Shown: one piece after another, positions 19,592-29,047 of the stretch
Layout: every line of letters starts with the position of its first letter
Position numbering within the stretch: the first letter of the stretch is position 1
From: an uncultured Balneola sp.
Lineage (GTDB): Bacteria > Bacteroidota > Rhodothermia > Balneolales > Balneolaceae
Length of the DNA stretch: 64,000 nt
Assembly: GCA_902529365.1 (NCBI GenBank)
Contig: CABZWK010000002.1
Coordinates: 62,001-126,000, forward strand
Direction of reading: 5' to 3'
Made by a program: the position numbers and the translations under genes
Notes under the pieces: model-generated
The model's database searches: none
Told to the model about the DNA's origin: nothing
What the model saw: only the letters and a program-made list of their open reading frames with translations

Positions 19592-20095
19592 ATGTCCATC
19601 CAAGCAAATCTTCATACCTCTAAAGGCATTATTCATCTCGAGTTATTTGCCGATCAAACTCCAAAAACCGTAGCCAATTTCGTTAATCTAAGCCTACGTG
19701 GTTTTTATGACGGCTTAAATTTCCACAGAGTAATTCCAGATTTTATGATCCAAGGTGGCTGCCCTCTGGGCTCTGGTGTAGGAGGTCCTGTTTATCGCTT
19801 TGAAGACGAATTTGTACCTATATTACGTCATAATGAGCCTGGTAAATTATCCATGGCAAATGCAGGTCCAGGTACCAACGGGAGTCAGTTTTTTATTACA
19901 CATGTGGCAACACCTTGGCTAGATGACCGTCATTCTATATTTGGTCAAGTTGTTAGTTCAGAAGACCAAGAAGTTGTAAACAGCATACAACAAGGTGATA
20001 CCATCGAGAAAGTCGAAATAATTGGATCAACCGATGCACTTCTTTCTCAAGTAAAAGAAGTGACCATGTGGAATGAGTTACTGGATGAAGGTTGA
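19592..20095 (+). CDS. Cyclophilin-type peptidyl-prolyl isomerase, cytoplasmic
   Basis: 167 residues without a signal peptide, so cytoplasmic like PpiB. Cyclophilin landmarks are complete: [13 protein letters not shown] with the catalytic Arg, [16 protein letters not shown], and [13 protein letters not shown]. It catalyses cis/trans isomerisation of prolyl bonds. The downstream channel gene starts inside its 3' end, so the two are translationally coupled. Confidence 0.95.
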   Translation: MSIQANLHTSKGIIHLELFADQTPKTVANFVNLSLRGFYDGLNFHRVIPDFMIQGGCPLGSGVGGPVYRFEDEFVPILRHNEPGKLSMANAGPGTNGSQFFITHVATPWLDDRHSIFGQVVSSEDQEVVNSIQQGDTIEKVEIIGSTDALLSQVKEVTMWNELLDEG

Positions 20096-20906
20096 TCTAG
20101 AAAACATTCCTGAAAAAAAAGGATTTCGAAGAAGAATACATGTAATTATATTCGGTTCGGATACCTTTGCAGGTAAATTATTCGATATTGTTTTAATCGC
20201 AGCTATAGCACTTAGTGTGGCTGTGGTAATGTTGGATAGCATTAGGGATATCAGGGCTAATTTCGGTGACTTACTATGGAAATTAGAGTGGTTCTTTACA
20301 CTACTATTTAGTGTGGAATATCTATTTAGAATTGCTACAGTAAAAAAAATTAAGCAATATGTGTATAGCTTTTACGGGATTATTGATTTCCTAGCCATTC
20401 TACCTACCTATTTAAGCATTCTCATACCAGGTACGCAGTATCTTATAGCTATACGAGTTCTTCGAATACTGCGAGTATTCCGAATTTTAAAGCTAGCTCA
20501 TTATTTATCGGAGGCTAATTTTATTACCAAGGCCTTATGGCAAAGTAGAAGGAAAATTCTCGTTTTTCTGTTTACTGTTGTAATAATATGTGTCTTTGCA
20601 GGATCCATTATGTATGTGGTTGAAGGTCCGGAAAATGGCTTCAGTAACATTCCAATTTCCATATATTGGGCTGTTGTTACCCTATCAACAGTAGGTTTTG
20701 GAGATATAACCCCTATTACACCGCTCGGTCAATTTATTTCTGCCATAATTATGATACTGGGCTACGGTATTATAGCGGTACCCACTGGAATTGTAACCTA
20801 TGAGATGACCAAAAGTACTCGTAAGCTACACCGTTGTGTAGAATGTGGTAAGAAAGACCATGAGAAGGATGCATTGTTCTGCAAACACTGCGGTAAAGAA
20901 CTGTGA
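20085..20906 (+). CDS. Voltage-gated-type potassium channel with C-terminal zinc ribbon
   Basis: 273 residues from the ATG at 20085 (an alternative ATG is at 20073); the start overlaps the cyclophilin stop. Six transmembrane segments are predicted. S4 carries regularly spaced arginines ([14 protein letters not shown]), the voltage-sensor pattern. The pore holds the K+ selectivity filter TVGFGD. After S6 the cytoplasmic tail ends in a four-Cys zinc ribbon (CVECGK and CKHCGK), seen in some bacterial ion transporters. It should form a K+-selective tetramer in the inner membrane. Gating ligand and physiology are unknown. Confidence 0.9.
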   Translation: MKVDLENIPEKKGFRRRIHVIIFGSDTFAGKLFDIVLIAAIALSVAVVMLDSIRDIRANFGDLLWKLEWFFTLLFSVEYLFRIATVKKIKQYVYSFYGIIDFLAILPTYLSILIPGTQYLIAIRVLRILRVFRILKLAHYLSEANFITKALWQSRRKILVFLFTVVIICVFAGSIMYVVEGPENGFSNIPISIYWAVVTLSTVGFGDITPITPLGQFISAIIMILGYGIIAVPTGIVTYEMTKSTRKLHRCVECGKKDHEKDALFCKHCGKEL

Positions 20907-20984
20907 ATATGATAAAATTGTGGTAAGGAACTTTTAAAGATTCCAATCGTATAAACTGTTCGAATCAAAAGTATATTCGATCCT

Positions 20985-22046
20985 ATGTATAAGATATATA
21001 TTTGTATTGTAACCCTTGTCTTAAGTACTTTTCTGAACCCAATTATAACTTCTGTATCCGCCCAAAATAATACTCATTTCACGAGTGAATTAATTGATAT
21101 TGAAAACCAATTAAGAGATTCTACATTAACCTATACTAAGTGGAGAGTTACCTTTCTTAATAGTTTAGGCACGAATGGAACTTCATACCAATAGTATACT
21201 GCACAATATTCGATTAATCTTAAAGGTGGAATTCATGGTGGTTTAAATGGACGAGAATTGGGTTTGTTATATAATGTAGAAACGAATTATGTTCATGGCT
21301 TTCAAATAGCGAGACTTGGTAATGTTTCACTAGGAGAAATGTCAGGTTTGAATATCGCTGGTATTACCAACTATGCCCAAGGGCCAATGAAAGGGCTTCA
21401 ACTTAATGGACTTGCAAACATCTCGGAAACAAGTATTGAGGGTTTACAGCTCGTTGCAGGACTTAATGTGCGTACAGGTGTTCTAAGTGGAATGCACATA
21501 GCTGGAATTGCATATTTAAGCCAAGATAATTTGACGGGGCTTAACCTGGCGGGTGGATTTAATGTAACCAATAAAAATATCGAAGGGCTTAACCTAACGG
21601 GTATTGCAAATATAAGTAATGATGACATAGATGGCTTAACTATTGCAGGTATTGCTAACCTATCTGCTGAAGATCAATCTGGGCTAATAATGTCAAGTTT
21701 TGCTAATGTTAGTTGTGATTCTATGGATGGACTCATACAAACAGAAGGAGTAAACATTGCTAAAAAAATAGTAGGTTTATGCTTATCTGGAGTAGCAACC
21801 TTATCGAATGATTTTAAGGGACTTATTATAAGTCAACTGAATATTAAAAAGACAATAACAGGCCTTCATGTAGGCTTTATAAATGTTGCCGAAGAAATTG
21901 ACGGTGCTTCAATCGGTCTGGTTAGTAGGTATAATAATGAAAGAAAAAACGAAGACATCCACTACTCCGATGGTGGGTTCTCAGATATGGGTTTTACAAC
22001 TGGGATTCACCGATTATATAATCAAATTAGTGTAGGCTGGATTTAA
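20985..22046 (+). pseudogene. Exported 16-residue-repeat protein gene interrupted by an in-frame amber codon
   Basis: One reading frame of 353 codons has a single internal TAG at 21192-21194. The first 69 codons encode a signal peptide (ending near VSAQ) and a short mature region. After the TAG the same frame stays open to 22046. From 21249 the protein is built of tandem repeats beginning Gly-Leu and containing an AG-Ile-x-Asn core: ten of 16 residues, then two of 15 and two of 14. The downstream half has only a TTG (21258) as possible start and no signal peptide. The gene is either inactivated, read through, or affected by a base error. The repeats recall bacterial surface-repeat proteins; no function is assigned. 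Confidence 0.75.
21249..21902 (+). repeat. Tandem protein-coding repeats, 48-base period
   Basis: Ten consecutive units of 48 bases (16 codons) run from 21249 to 21728, followed by two of 45 and two of 42 bases to 21902. The consensus protein unit is Gly-Leu-x-[Ile/Leu]-x-Gly-x-x-Asn-[Ile/Val] followed by six variable polar residues, for example GLNLTGIANISNDDID. The units are conserved in pattern but diverged in DNA, so they are old repeats rather than a recent expansion. The pattern suggests a beta-solenoid or repeated beta-hairpins. Confidence 0.8.
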
Positions 22047-22166
22047 CCTCGTCATAAGACTATTCAAACAAGAAGAAGTGGAACGATTGAACTTTCCCTT
22101 AGAGCGTAATTTCTAAGTTTTACGCATGATCTTGTTAAAGAATCTTGTATTGAAAGTCTTTCTAAT

Positions 22167-23666
22167 CTAAGCTTTATGGGGCCAAATTTTATTTTGTGCC
22201 AATCTAACCAGTAGCAAGGCTATACCCCACTGTACTAGAATTGTGGCTAATGAGTAAGGGCTTAGTGGGTTAAACCAATCATCCGGAGCGTATTCAGCGA
22301 CACTTAAATACATCCACCATCCAAGTAAGGTGATTACTTCAATTGGTACTACATAGGTAATGACAATGTCCCACCATTTACCTAATGGTTTAGTTTCCCC
22401 TGGTTGATGTACTAATTCTTCTCGGAACCTTGTTGCGCCATATTGAATGACTGCATAAGAGATAAACGCACCTGAAACCATAAGACCAACCCCCCAAACA
22501 AAATCTTGATTTCCAAAAAAGGTAAGACTCAAAGCGGAAGGTAGTCCAAACACAAAACCTGCTGTACCAGTTAAAATGGTTGCTTTTTTACGGGTAAAAC
22601 CTGAGTCTACAGCTACTTTGACGACCAACTCAATCATAGACAAGAGAGAGCTAAATGCAGCAAAACTTAGACCCAGGAAAAATAAAATAGAGAAAATACC
22701 GCCACCCGACATAGTTGCGAATAACTGTGGCATCCAAATAAATGTAAGACCGGTGCCTGCTGGTCCTGAATTCTGCATTATTTTTAAAATTTCAGCATTT
22801 GACATACTATTTCCCAATGTTCCAAAAACCGTGGAAAAAATAATGATAGCAGCCACTAATGAGATAACATTATTCCCAATACCCGTCTGGAACGCACTGA
22901 TAGTTATCCGATCATGGGTTCGCATATAGGCGGCATAGGTAAGAATTAACCCCCAAGCTGCGCCCGTATCCCACGCATTTTGAGTAAGTGCTTCAAGCCA
23001 AATTCTTGGCTCTGTTAACGTATTCCAATCTGGGGTAAATAAGTACCGAATACCCTCCCAGGAGCCTGGTAAACTTATCGCCTTAACTAACGAAACCATT
23101 AAAATGGTAAAAAGTAGTGGGATTAATATTTTGTTCACCTTCTCTATAGATGAAATACCTTTGATAACTACCCAAGAACCTAGTAGCATGACTATTCCGT
23201 GAGTAAATACGGGTATTCCCTGTGCATGAAAAGAATTCCAAACACCCATCGCTTGCTCATAACTGTTAGGTAGTCCAGATTGAAGTGACTGTGATAAATA
23301 ATACAAACACCAACCGGCCACCACACTGTAGTAAAACATGATGGCGGTAGCGACAAGGCCTATAAAAGCACCCATCCAAGCCTTATTTTTACCTGCTATT
23401 GCTACATAGGATCCAACAATACCTTTACGCCCTTTCTTTCCAATTCCATATTCAGCAATTATAAGTGGTATAGACCAAAGAAATAAAAAGCTTATCCAGG
23501 CCACTAAAAAAGCACCTGCTCCAGCTTCACCTCCATTTTGAGCCGCTATTCTTGGGAAGCGCCATATATTACCTGTTCCAATGGCGATTCCTAGTACACT
23601 AAGTATTAGACCCCATTTAGTTGAAAAACGCTGTTTTTCTTCAGATTTCCCTTCTATCTTTTGCAT
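22167..23666 (-). CDS. Na+-dependent NSS/SNF-family transporter, long form
   Basis: 499 residues with about 12 hydrophobic segments, close to LeuT length. TM1 reads GTGNIWRFPR, retaining the Arg that forms the extracellular gate in LeuT, unlike the shorter NSS protein at 7420-8766. The family imports amino acids or related amines with Na+. The gene is convergent with the repeat-protein gene (120-base gap) and divergent from the DUF2723 gene (185-base gap). Substrate unknown; the long central loops differ from the short paralogue, so the two probably differ in specificity. Confidence 0.9.
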   Translation of the reverse strand: MQKIEGKSEEKQRFSTKWGLILSVLGIAIGTGNIWRFPRIAAQNGGEAGAGAFLVAWISFLFLWSIPLIIAEYGIGKKGRKGIVGSYVAIAGKNKAWMGAFIGLVATAIMFYYSVVAGWCLYYLSQSLQSGLPNSYEQAMGVWNSFHAQGIPVFTHGIVMLLGSWVVIKGISSIEKVNKILIPLLFTILMVSLVKAISLPGSWEGIRYLFTPDWNTLTEPRIWLEALTQNAWDTGAAWGLILTYAAYMRTHDRITISAFQTGIGNNVISLVAAIIIFSTVFGTLGNSMSNAEILKIMQNSGPAGTGLTFIWMPQLFATMSGGGIFSILFFLGLSFAAFSSLLSMIELVVKVAVDSGFTRKKATILTGTAGFVFGLPSALSLTFFGNQDFVWGVGLMVSGAFISYAVIQYGATRFREELVHQPGETKPLGKWWDIVITYVVPIEVITLLGWWMYLSVAEYAPDDWFNPLSPYSLATILVQWGIALLLVRLAQNKIWPHKA

Positions 23667-23851
23667 CTATTTTTTGGTCTTTGATAAGAAATTCTTATTT
23701 GACTGTGGTATCTTAAATTATGTCAATTAGCCTTGTTCTGTTTTGATTCAAACAACGCTATCCCTATCATTAAGGGTGCGTATACAAGGCAGCGACAATC
23801 TATTTTTATGTTGTACCAATTTCAATCATCATTGTTGTAAGATTATACTAA

Positions 23852-26836
23852 ATGTTTGACTCACATCAGAAAACAAATAAGTGGCTTGCTCTAGCTACCT
23901 TTTTCATCTCCCTTGTTATTTATAGTTTAACCATGGCTCCTACCGCTAGTTTTTGGGATGCAGGAGAATTCATTGCAGTAGCACATGGTCTCCAAGTAAA
24001 TCACCCACCGGGGGCTCCCTTCTACTCAATCTTAGGTCGGTTATTCTCTATGTTTATGCCCACAGAGTACGTAGCCGTAAGCATTAACTTTATGAGTGTA
24101 CTTTCCTCAGCACTTACAGTTATGCTACTTTACCTAATAGTTATTAGGCTTATCCGTGAGTTTAAACCAAATGTCAATGAATGGGCATCAGGGGATAAAA
24201 TCGCCCATTATGGAGGGGCGTTAATTGGCAGTTTAACCTTTGCGGTTACCGATACATTCTGGTTTAATGCGGTAGAAGCTGAAGTATATGCAATGTCTAT
24301 GTTTTTTACGGCTATTGTAGTGTGGTTAGCTCTCAAGTGGTCCGAGCATCATGAAAAGCCGTACAGTGAACGTTGGCTAGTACTCATTGCTTATATGTTT
24401 GGATTGGCTATTGGTGTTCACCTTCTCAATCTATTAGCCATATTTTTTGTCGCACTCATCGTATACTTCAAAGTGAAGGATACCATCGAGATAAAAAGTT
24501 TCGCCGTAATGGGGGTAATTGTAGTCTTTTCATTCTTCTTGATATATCCCATAACCATTCAAAAACTTCCAGATTGGGCGTCTAAAATTAATGATGCATC
24601 CTACGGGTTAATTGGTCCGTTTACCTTCATATTCCTACTAATAGGTCTATTGGTATATGGAATTTACTACACTCAGAAACATAAGCATCGTCTTGCCAAT
24701 ATAGCCCTAATTAGTTATGTGATGATTATAATAGGGTATTCATCATACTCTGTTATTATGATACGATCTATTGCTGACCCCCCTGTAGACGAGAATGACC
24801 CAGAAACTGTGGAAGACTTTGTGAGCTACTTAAAACGTGAGCAATATGGAGATACCCCAATACTAAAGGGAAATTCTTATGATGCTGCAACTGGGCAGAT
24901 TAATACACAAAAAGAAGTCTGGCTTCCTCGTAGACATTCACAGGCACCTAACCACTTATCTTTTTATGCTCGATATGACAGTGATTTAGAGTACTTTTGG
25001 GACTATCAAGTGCGTCATATGTACCTACGCTATTTCAATTGGAATTTCGTAGGAAGAGCAGCTGATATTCAAGATACTGGTTGGCAATCAGGGTTTGACG
25101 AAGAAAAGTATCCAGAAAACCGAGCCAGCAATGCGTATTATTTTATCCCGCTTCTACTCGGACTTCTAGGGGTGTTATATCATTTCAAAGCAGATAGAAA
25201 TCGAGCATTAGCGGTATTTATTCTATTTATTGTAACTGGTCTAGCCATTATTGTGTTTTTGAACCAACCTCCCTATCAACCAAGGGAAAGAGATTACGCA
25301 TATGTAGGCTCATTTTTTGCATTTGCTATATGGATAGGATTAGGGAGTGCTGGTTTACTCGAATTCGTACAAAACAAGCTAAAGAACACCACCGTAAGTT
25401 TAACCGCCTTGGTTATACTACTGCTTGCATCCCCCGTTTGGATAGCGTCGCAGAATTGGGATGATCATGATCGTAGTAATCGATATGTCGCTCCAGATTA
25501 TGCTAAAAACCTACTGAATTCATTAGCTCCAAACGCGATTGTATTTACCAATGGGGATAATGATACATTCCCACTTTGGTATGCACAAGAAGTAGAGGGA
25601 GTTCGTACCGATGTAAGAATTGTTTGCCTAAGTTTATTAAACACGGATTGGTATATAAAACAACTAAAAAATCAGTGGTCACACGAATCAGCTCCATTAC
25701 CCTTTAGTTATACGGACCAACAGGTTGACCAGATTACCTCACGCATTGACCGATGGGAACCAAAAACTATTACCATACCTGTTAACAAAGAGACTTTAAG
25801 AACAGCCTTCTCAGAGGATCAGAAATATAAAGAAGCTATAGGTGTACGGCCAGACACTAGTTTGCAAATACTAAAAACAGGCGTCCATTTTGAGATACCT
25901 ATAGAAGAGTTAGATGATGAATTAGAATGGCGCGTGGAAGGCCGCTTATACGGACGCGATCAGCAAGGAAATGGTATTTTCTACATGCAAGTTCAAGATT
26001 TGATGATTATTGATTTGCTCCAATCCAACAATTGGTTACGTCCCATTTATTTTGCAAATACGGTATCATCAACCAGTATGTTAGATCTTCAACCCTACTT
26101 CAGAACGGAAGGAAAAGCCTACCGAGTTATACCCAAGCGGTTTAATGCAAGAACCATGGGATATATTGATCCTGCTATTCATGCTAAGCGCCTACGTAAT
26201 TTTTTGTTTACTGAATGGAATAATCCAGATGCCTATTTTGATGAGAATATACGTCGAATGCTAAGTAATTATCGATATACGTTTTTACAGTTATCTGAAC
26301 GCTTTCAAGAGCTAAATGAGCCAGATTCTGCTCAGTATTGGTTAGATTTCTCTGAGCAAAACATACCATTCAGACCAGATGAAGAGAGCTATAATATTCA
26401 ATCTTTATTCGCTATTAATTATCTCAAATTAAATGCTCAAGATCAGGCTGCAGCCATAGCAAAAAGGATTAAACCTATTATTAACAGAGAGTTCATCAAC
26501 GATTTTGAAGTCTTTCAACGATACCAACAAGAATTTGATGAATTGAATAATGAATTCGAAGCCTCTAGAAGATCAGGTGATGTCAAAAAACAGCGTGATT
26601 TAAGGGCTAGTGTTCAGGCCGCTTACAACGAAACGCAACGACTTGGCGAGCAAATTATACAGATACGACAGTACCTAGTAATTGCCCAGTATTTACTCTA
26701 CGAGTCTGGAAATGAAAATGAAGCATCTGAGATATCACAAGAGGTAAATTCACTTCTTCTAGGAACTCCATTCCCTACCTTACCTCTTAGCAAGGAAGAA
26801 TGTGATCAAGAAGTACGTAGGTATGGGATATTGTAA
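23852..26836 (+). CDS. DUF2723 (TMEM260-like) multi-pass membrane protein
   Basis: 994 residues. The DUF2723 signature is at the N-terminus: SLTMAPTASFWDAGEFIAVAHGLQVNHPPGAPFY. Around a dozen transmembrane segments occupy about residues 1-540, and a large soluble region with a C-terminal helical part follows. The fold resembles GT-C-type membrane glycosyltransferases; the eukaryotic homologue TMEM260 is a protein O-mannosyltransferase. That function in bacteria is inference. The Asp-Ala-Gly-Glu segment in the first periplasmic loop fits a GT-C acidic motif. The gene stands alone with 185 bases upstream and 104 downstream. Confidence 0.85.
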   Translation: MFDSHQKTNKWLALATFFISLVIYSLTMAPTASFWDAGEFIAVAHGLQVNHPPGAPFYSILGRLFSMFMPTEYVAVSINFMSVLSSALTVMLLYLIVIRLIREFKPNVNEWASGDKIAHYGGALIGSLTFAVTDTFWFNAVEAEVYAMSMFFTAIVVWLALKWSEHHEKPYSERWLVLIAYMFGLAIGVHLLNLLAIFFVALIVYFKVKDTIEIKSFAVMGVIVVFSFFLIYPITIQKLPDWASKINDASYGLIGPFTFIFLLIGLLVYGIYYTQKHKHRLANIALISYVMIIIGYSSYSVIMIRSIADPPVDENDPETVEDFVSYLKREQYGDTPILKGNSYDAATGQINTQKEVWLPRRHSQAPNHLSFYARYDSDLEYFWDYQVRHMYLRYFNWNFVGRAADIQDTGWQSGFDEEKYPENRASNAYYFIPLLLGLLGVLYHFKADRNRALAVFILFIVTGLAIIVFLNQPPYQPRERDYAYVGSFFAFAIWIGLGSAGLLEFVQNKLKNTTVSLTALVILLLASPVWIASQNWDDHDRSNRYVAPDYAKNLLNSLAPNAIVFTNGDNDTFPLWYAQEVEGVRTDVRIVCLSLLNTDWYIKQLKNQWSHESAPLPFSYTDQQVDQITSRIDRWEPKTITIPVNKETLRTAFSEDQKYKEAIGVRPDTSLQILKTGVHFEIPIEELDDELEWRVEGRLYGRDQQGNGIFYMQVQDLMIIDLLQSNNWLRPIYFANTVSSTSMLDLQPYFRTEGKAYRVIPKRFNARTMGYIDPAIHAKRLRNFLFTEWNNPDAYFDENIRRMLSNYRYTFLQLSERFQELNEPDSAQYWLDFSEQNIPFRPDEESYNIQSLFAINYLKLNAQDQAAAIAKRIKPIINREFINDFEVFQRYQQEFDELNNEFEASRRSGDVKKQRDLRASVQAAYNETQRLGEQIIQIRQYLVIAQYLLYESGNENEASEISQEVNSLLLGTPFPTLPLSKEECDQEVRRYGIL

Positions 26837-26943
26837 ACCAGCTAATGCTAAGTAATTAAAATACAGGTACTACAAAGGAAGATAGATTAGACTCGAGAGT
26901 ATCATTTTTTCGTAATTTAATTTATACTACCCCAACTTAAGTG

Positions 26944-27417
26944 ATGAACCATCACACATCCTTTATGATACATACATTCACAGCTAAAAATATTGAAACT
27001 ATTGCTAAGGTTTTGGGCACTCAAGCAAAACCTTTGGGTGAAGATGTTTTTCGTTTAGAACTTACCCATACAGAAACAGACAGAAAATTAGCTCTTGAAA
27101 TACACCTTGGATTACTTGTTCAAGGTGAATCGATGAATATGGTGTCTGTATATGCAAGTAACACCTTTCTCCAGCTACATAATTGCACGGCATTTGTAGC
27201 AAGTGATATTTTACATCAAGTCACATTTTTTGGTACATCAGGAAGTAAAACGTCGGGTTTAATAATTGAAAAAGAAGCAGGTTGTAGTTTATATGCCAAT
27301 GTGAATGAAGCAATTAAATCTGGAGACTTTACTCAACTTCCAGAAGACTTGATGATGTGTGGTATAGCCTTGTCCCTAACCGAGTCAATGGATGATGATT
27401 TTAGCTTTGAGGACTAG
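26944..27417 (+). CDS. Unrecognised cytoplasmic protein upstream of ybeY
   Basis: About 157 residues (possible starts GTG 26941, ATG 26944, ATG 26965). I do not recognise the family. No signal peptide or membrane segment is visible. The protein looks globular with mixed strands and helices: an N-terminal alpha/beta part (IHTFTAKNIETIAKVLG), a strand-rich centre, and an acidic end (SMDDDFSFED). Its stop is 19 bases before the YbeY start, suggesting co-expression with ribosome-maturation functions. Codon use looks like that of its neighbours. Confidence 0.6.
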   Translation: MNHHTSFMIHTFTAKNIETIAKVLGTQAKPLGEDVFRLELTHTETDRKLALEIHLGLLVQGESMNMVSVYASNTFLQLHNCTAFVASDILHQVTFFGTSGSKTSGLIIEKEAGCSLYANVNEAIKSGDFTQLPEDLMMCGIALSLTESMDDDFSFED

Positions 27418-27436
27418 CTGTAATCATCTTAAATGT

Positions 27437-27895
27437 ATGCCTAATTTAAATAATATTCAGCTTTTCAACATCACAAAATTGGATTTTCCTGTTGCTGAAA
27501 ATACCATTAATAAGGTATTAAATTTATTTACACAACGACATTCATGCACCATCGAATTCGTTGAAATTGTTCTTGTCGATGAGGAAGAAATAAGACGTAT
27601 TAATCGTGAATATCTTCAAAAGGACTATGTTACCGATATTATCAGTTTTCATTATCATGATTCTAATGAAACCAAGGATATACTCATTACTCCTGCCCTA
27701 GAGGGTACTATGTACTGTTGTTTGCCAAGGATTATCGAACAATCTACAGAGTTTAACGTAGACGTTAATACAGAGTGTCTACGAATTGTGGTTCACGGTT
27801 TATTACATATCCTTGGTTATGAGGATTCAACGGTGAAACAGAAAGAAACAATGACCACAGAAGAGGACGCGATCATCCAACAGATAACCATCTAG
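27437..27895 (+). CDS. ybeY: YbeY endoribonuclease / rRNA maturation factor
   Basis: 152 residues from the ATG at 27437; a longer frame upstream overlaps the preceding gene and adds no conserved sequence. The metal motif reads HGLLHILGYEDS: the first two His of the usual HGxLHxxGYDH are present and the third ligand is replaced by Glu-Asp. The same change occurs in Bacteroidota YbeY. The REYLQKDYVTDIISF segment is typical. YbeY acts in 16S rRNA 3'-end maturation and ribosome quality control. The DUF445 gene follows 16 bases later. Confidence 0.93.
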   Translation: MPNLNNIQLFNITKLDFPVAENTINKVLNLFTQRHSCTIEFVEIVLVDEEEIRRINREYLQKDYVTDIISFHYHDSNETKDILITPALEGTMYCCLPRIIEQSTEFNVDVNTECLRIVVHGLLHILGYEDSTVKQKETMTTEEDAIIQQITI

Positions 27896-27911
27896 TTTTT
27901 TTGGTAAGTAC

Positions 27912-29039
27912 GTGCTGTTACATTTTTTTGAACAATTAAGCAAGAGTGTTGGGCGCTATTGGAAACAATATTCCAAGCCAAACGAATGGACTCTCCCCTC
28001 TTCTAGTGACCAAGAACTACCAACTCAGGGCTCACAAAAAAATCACACTAGATTAAAAAAAATACTCCTCACACAAGGGCTTAGGTGGTATCCATTTTTT
28101 GTATTAATTGTCTTTGCTGTAAGTTATTTATGGGATTTCACAACTCAAGAAATCATATTAATGAATAGCTCCTATTCATTAGAACATTTACTTAAAATAT
28201 TAAGCGTAAGTGGTTTAATAGGGTACACTACTAATTGGTTAGCCATTACCATGCTCTTCAAACCAGTACATAAACGACCTATCATGGGTCAAGGACTCAT
28301 ACCCCGTCAAAAAAATAGAATAGCTGACCGATTGGCAAAAACCATTTCTTCTGAACTTTTACATCCTGAGCTCATTAGTGAATATGTCCATCGTTCCGCT
28401 TTCATTCAATACTACAGAGAGCTATGGGTACTTCGTTCAAAGGATATATTGTCAGACAAATCTTTTAGATTAGAGGTTCATCAGATTATTTTAGAATTGG
28501 TCTTTCGAATTCTGAATAAGGATGAATTTAGAATGAGTATTGCCTCAACCATTGAGTCCGAGATTAACCGAAAATTAGAAAACCGAACTTTAGATCGTAT
28601 CGCATTAAAAACCTACACCATGATAAAAGGGGCTAATGTTCAGGAATTAGTCAATGAAGCACTCATGGACTTACCCGTTGAATTAGAACGTCAAATCGAA
28701 CAATTAGATGGTCTATTTGACAAATTACCAGCTCTAATTGATGAGCACGTTGGGACCATAGAGACACATATCACAAATTTGATACATGAACTCATCAATC
28801 GGTTAGACATTTACCAATTTATAGCACAACATTTGAAAGAGTATGATGAATCTAAAATTGAAGCTTTAATTCGAACTTCAACCAATGAAGAATTACGGTA
28901 CATTCAACAACTTGGGGCTGTGATAGGTACGATCGGTGGATTAGTGATATGGAACCCAGTTTTTAGCATGATTTCAATCGCAATACTATTAATATGCTTG
29001 TATCTTTTAGATATGCTTCTATATAAAATTCAAAAATAA
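27912..29039 (+). CDS. DUF445-family membrane protein
   Basis: 375 residues from a GTG start 16 bases after ybeY. A transmembrane segment near residues 58-75 precedes the family signature GLIGYTTNWLAITMLFKP and GQGLIPRQKNRIADRLAKT. A long helical central region follows, and two C-terminal membrane segments end the protein. DUF445 (YheB/YjiN-like) proteins have no firm function. A roughly 55-residue polar N-terminal extension before the first membrane segment is notable. It sits in the ybeY-to-spoU group of closely spaced genes. Confidence 0.85.
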   Translation: MLLHFFEQLSKSVGRYWKQYSKPNEWTLPSSSDQELPTQGSQKNHTRLKKILLTQGLRWYPFFVLIVFAVSYLWDFTTQEIILMNSSYSLEHLLKILSVSGLIGYTTNWLAITMLFKPVHKRPIMGQGLIPRQKNRIADRLAKTISSELLHPELISEYVHRSAFIQYYRELWVLRSKDILSDKSFRLEVHQIILELVFRILNKDEFRMSIASTIESEINRKLENRTLDRIALKTYTMIKGANVQELVNEALMDLPVELERQIEQLDGLFDKLPALIDEHVGTIETHITNLIHELINRLDIYQFIAQHLKEYDESKIEALIRTSTNEELRYIQQLGAVIGTIGGLVIWNPVFSMISIAILLICLYLLDMLLYKIQK

Positions 29040-29047
29040 TCAGACTT

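Noticed and set aside
22104-22125. Hairpin GCGTAA/TTACGC in the convergent gap between the repeat gene and the NSS gene
   Set aside because: Only six base pairs with a ten-base loop and no U-run on either strand; too weak to call a terminator.
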